DNA from: Leishmania martiniquensis
Lineage: Eukaryota; Euglenozoa; Kinetoplastea; Trypanosomatida; Trypanosomatidae
Length of the DNA stretch: 64,000 bases
NCBI RefSeq assembly: GCF_017916325.1
Contig: NC_090164.1
Span: forward strand, 1,035,501 to 1,099,500
Direction: 5' to 3'
Below the pieces are notes generated by a model. The model was not told where the DNA came from, did no database searches, and saw nothing but the letters and a program-made list of their open reading frames with translations. Made by a program: the position numbers and the translations under genes. Shown here one piece after another: positions 62,381-64,000 of this stretch; within the stretch, counting starts at the first letter, position 1; each line of letters opens with the position of its first letter.

Positions 62381-63019
62381 AGCGACGACGGTGGCGCGTG
62401 TGCACGAAGGGCCCTTCTTTTTGGGTGCCGCGAACGCCTCCTGCGCTACGCAGAGGAACCTCAGCGGTAGCGGAGGCTCGACGTTAGGCAAACACTCCCG
62501 GTGGCCGCACCGCGCTTGCTCGCTTGCTGTTCCAGGTTCCCTTCCCCTCTCCTGATCTGCACCACTTCGGGTGGTGACACACTCACATGCCCCTGCCCAC
62601 GCCTGGGAGAGGCGGAGCGCTAAGAGCAAAGAAAGACGGCAAAACACAAGGCCTCCGGAGGGAAAGGAGAAACAGAAAGGGCCGGCGCGACTCGGACACG
62701 TGGCAGCCGCTGCCTCTGCCTGCTGTGAACTGTGTGTGGCGCTGAGGAGTGGCATAGCGTGTGCCACCTGGCGGGGACCCTCGACAACGTGAAAGAGAGG
62801 AAAGGCCGCGCCTGCGCACTTCGCGCTATTGAAGTTCTCACAACCTCACTGTGTGGGGACGCTTGCATCCCTGACGTGCGCACTCTCCTGCTACTCTCTC
62901 TGTCTCACTTGTATCCGCTCCCGCGCCGTCACACGGGCGCTGCCTTTCGCGCGCGCAGGTCTGCTGAAGCCGCTGCCGGACGAGCGAAGCAAGAAGAAAA
63001 AAGAGCGCCCTCGCGGCAT
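62381..63019. other. Spacer after poly(A) polymerase
   Basis: About 0.64 kb. A pyrimidine-rich stretch at 62880-62915 and an AG near 62959 probably serve the following gene. Confidence 0.5.
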
Positions 63020-64000
63020 ATGAGTTTCTTTGCGAACCCCCTCGCAGAGGAGGAGGAGGTGGTAGTGCCCCCCGACTACCCTCTGGAGCAGTACGATGAG
63101 CTCAAGCGCGAGGATGACTTCAACGAGCTCCTGGTGCGATCCACGAAGCTCGAAGCCCGGCAAAGCGGCGGCGAGGATGGCGTACCGGCCGACCCCGAGC
63201 TTGAGGCATGCCTGTGCCAAACGCGGAAGCTGCGCGCCTCACTGGAGAGCTCATGGCAACGCATGAGTGAGTTGCACAGAGACATGGCCCGTAAGGGGAA
63301 CTCCTCGTATACCGTTGGGACACCTGGTTTGTCTGCCTCAGCCTCCTCCTCTATCGCGGCTCTCGAGAGCGCCGTTGCTCAGATGCAACATCATGTCACT
63401 CAGCGCGAACGACTGGGCCTACAGTTGCGCGCTCTGGTCGAGCGAGAGGCTGCTCGGATTTCTTCCACGGCGCCCCGCGCAGTCGCAACGGCGAACGCGC
63501 CTGTGGCGTGTGACCACGACTCTTCGAGCATCACGCGGGGGCCGGAGGCGATTTCTTCGCTTCCATCGCCGGATGTGATCGCCGGGCGTGCAGCGGGAGC
63601 TGCACGTGCTTTAGAGGCGCTCCTCCCTTCCATGTCGATGGAGGAAGCTGCTTTGGCAAGTGCTGCAGTGCAGCAACTCGCGTATGGACTGCAGTCCTGG
63701 AGCACCTTGGCGCGCCGCTACGACGCTCTTCGCGTCACCGTAGAAGCCAATTCACAAGAGCAGGCCGAAGCTCACCGGGCTGCGGAGGCGTTTGCTCGAT
63801 GGGTCGCAGAAAAACAGCTTGCTTGTGGTGAGGCGGCTGCATCTCCGGCGCCATCTGCAGTCACCGTTGCGCCCTTCGACGTTGCCACGGCAGAGCTCCT
63901 CAACAAGGAGCTGACCGAGGAGAACGGGCGACTGGAGGCGGCGCTTGCGCGCCTTTTTTCCCTTCAGCAGCTCAACAAGGCGCCGCCTGACGTCTTTGCT
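63020..64000 (+). CDS. Coiled-coil-containing protein, cut by the right edge of the window
   Basis: The first 327 codons are open from the ATG at 63020 to the last base, with no stop, so the gene continues past 64000. The start MSFFANPLAEEEE is acidic, followed by helical segments with heptad-like spacing (about 22-45, 65-95, 115-145, 200-260). The last visible part, LLNKELTEENGRLEAALARLF, looks like the start of a long coiled coil. No enzyme or membrane motif is seen. The ATG follows the AG near 62959 and a CT tract. Function unknown; a cytoskeletal role is only a guess from the coil pattern. Confidence 0.82.
   Translation, partial: MSFFANPLAEEEEVVVPPDYPLEQYDELKREDDFNELLVRSTKLEARQSGGEDGVPADPELEACLCQTRKLRASLESSWQRMSELHRDMARKGNSSYTVGTPGLSASASSSIAALESAVAQMQHHVTQRERLGLQLRALVEREAARISSTAPRAVATANAPVACDHDSSSITRGPEAISSLPSPDVIAGRAAGAARALEALLPSMSMEEAALASAAVQQLAYGLQSWSTLARRYDALRVTVEANSQEQAEAHRAAEAFARWVAEKQLACGEAAASPAPSAVTVAPFDVATAELLNKELTEENGRLEAALARLFSLQQLNKAPPDVFA

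Overview
This window is nuclear DNA from a trypanosomatid, most probably a Leishmania species. All recognised genes lie on the plus strand, coding sequence is G/C-rich at third positions, and CT-rich intergenic tracts end in AG just before start codons, as expected for trans-splice acceptors. No strand switch or promoter-like element is visible. The gene set (HSP20, a duplicated RPL13, VPS4, phosphofructokinase, CTR9, an intron-containing poly(A) polymerase) recalls, from memory, the gene order of L. major chromosome 29. That placement is an inference and was not checked by alignment.

Layout. 1-1971: cyclic-nucleotide phosphodiesterase, open at the left edge. 1972-6717: long spacer with a minus-strand SIDER-like retroposon. 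6718-7182: HSP20, followed by a longer plus-strand SIDER-like copy. 9659-12432: two ribosomal protein L13 genes with identical coding sequences but unrelated flanks. 13944-16931: large disordered protein with four C-terminal repeats. 18618-19961: zinc-finger kinase with a DLD motif in place of DFG. 21590-22927: VPS4. 24882-25400: SIDER2-like retroposon. 26015-27475: phosphofructokinase. 31504-32730: SP-RING (SUMO E3) protein. 33887-34093: 68-residue protein. About 34430-35690: remnant of a tyrosine-recombinase (DIRS/VIPER/TATE-type) retroelement.

36469-38346: NSUN2-like RNA m5C methyltransferase. 41014-43632: CTR9-like TPR protein. 44821-45843: CFAP96/C4orf47-like protein. 47730-49253: NEK-family kinase. 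52455-54794: FG-repeat nucleoporin-like protein with a 279-nt tandem repeat. 55430-55965: second SIDER2-like copy, almost identical to the one 30 kb upstream. 57025-59121: protein with two doublecortin-like domains. 60057-62380: poly(A) polymerase interrupted by an 815-nt cis-spliced intron. 63020-64000: coiled-coil protein running off the right edge.

The neighbours are functionally mixed (translation, glycolysis, membrane traffic, SUMO, transcription, cilium/microtubule, nuclear pore, RNA processing), as is usual in trypanosomatid polycistronic units where control is post-transcriptional. The most unusual items are the cis intron, the degenerate retroelement in which a recombinase fragment is joined to an RNase H fragment, the two SIDER-like pairs, and the homogenised repeats in RPL13 and the FG protein.
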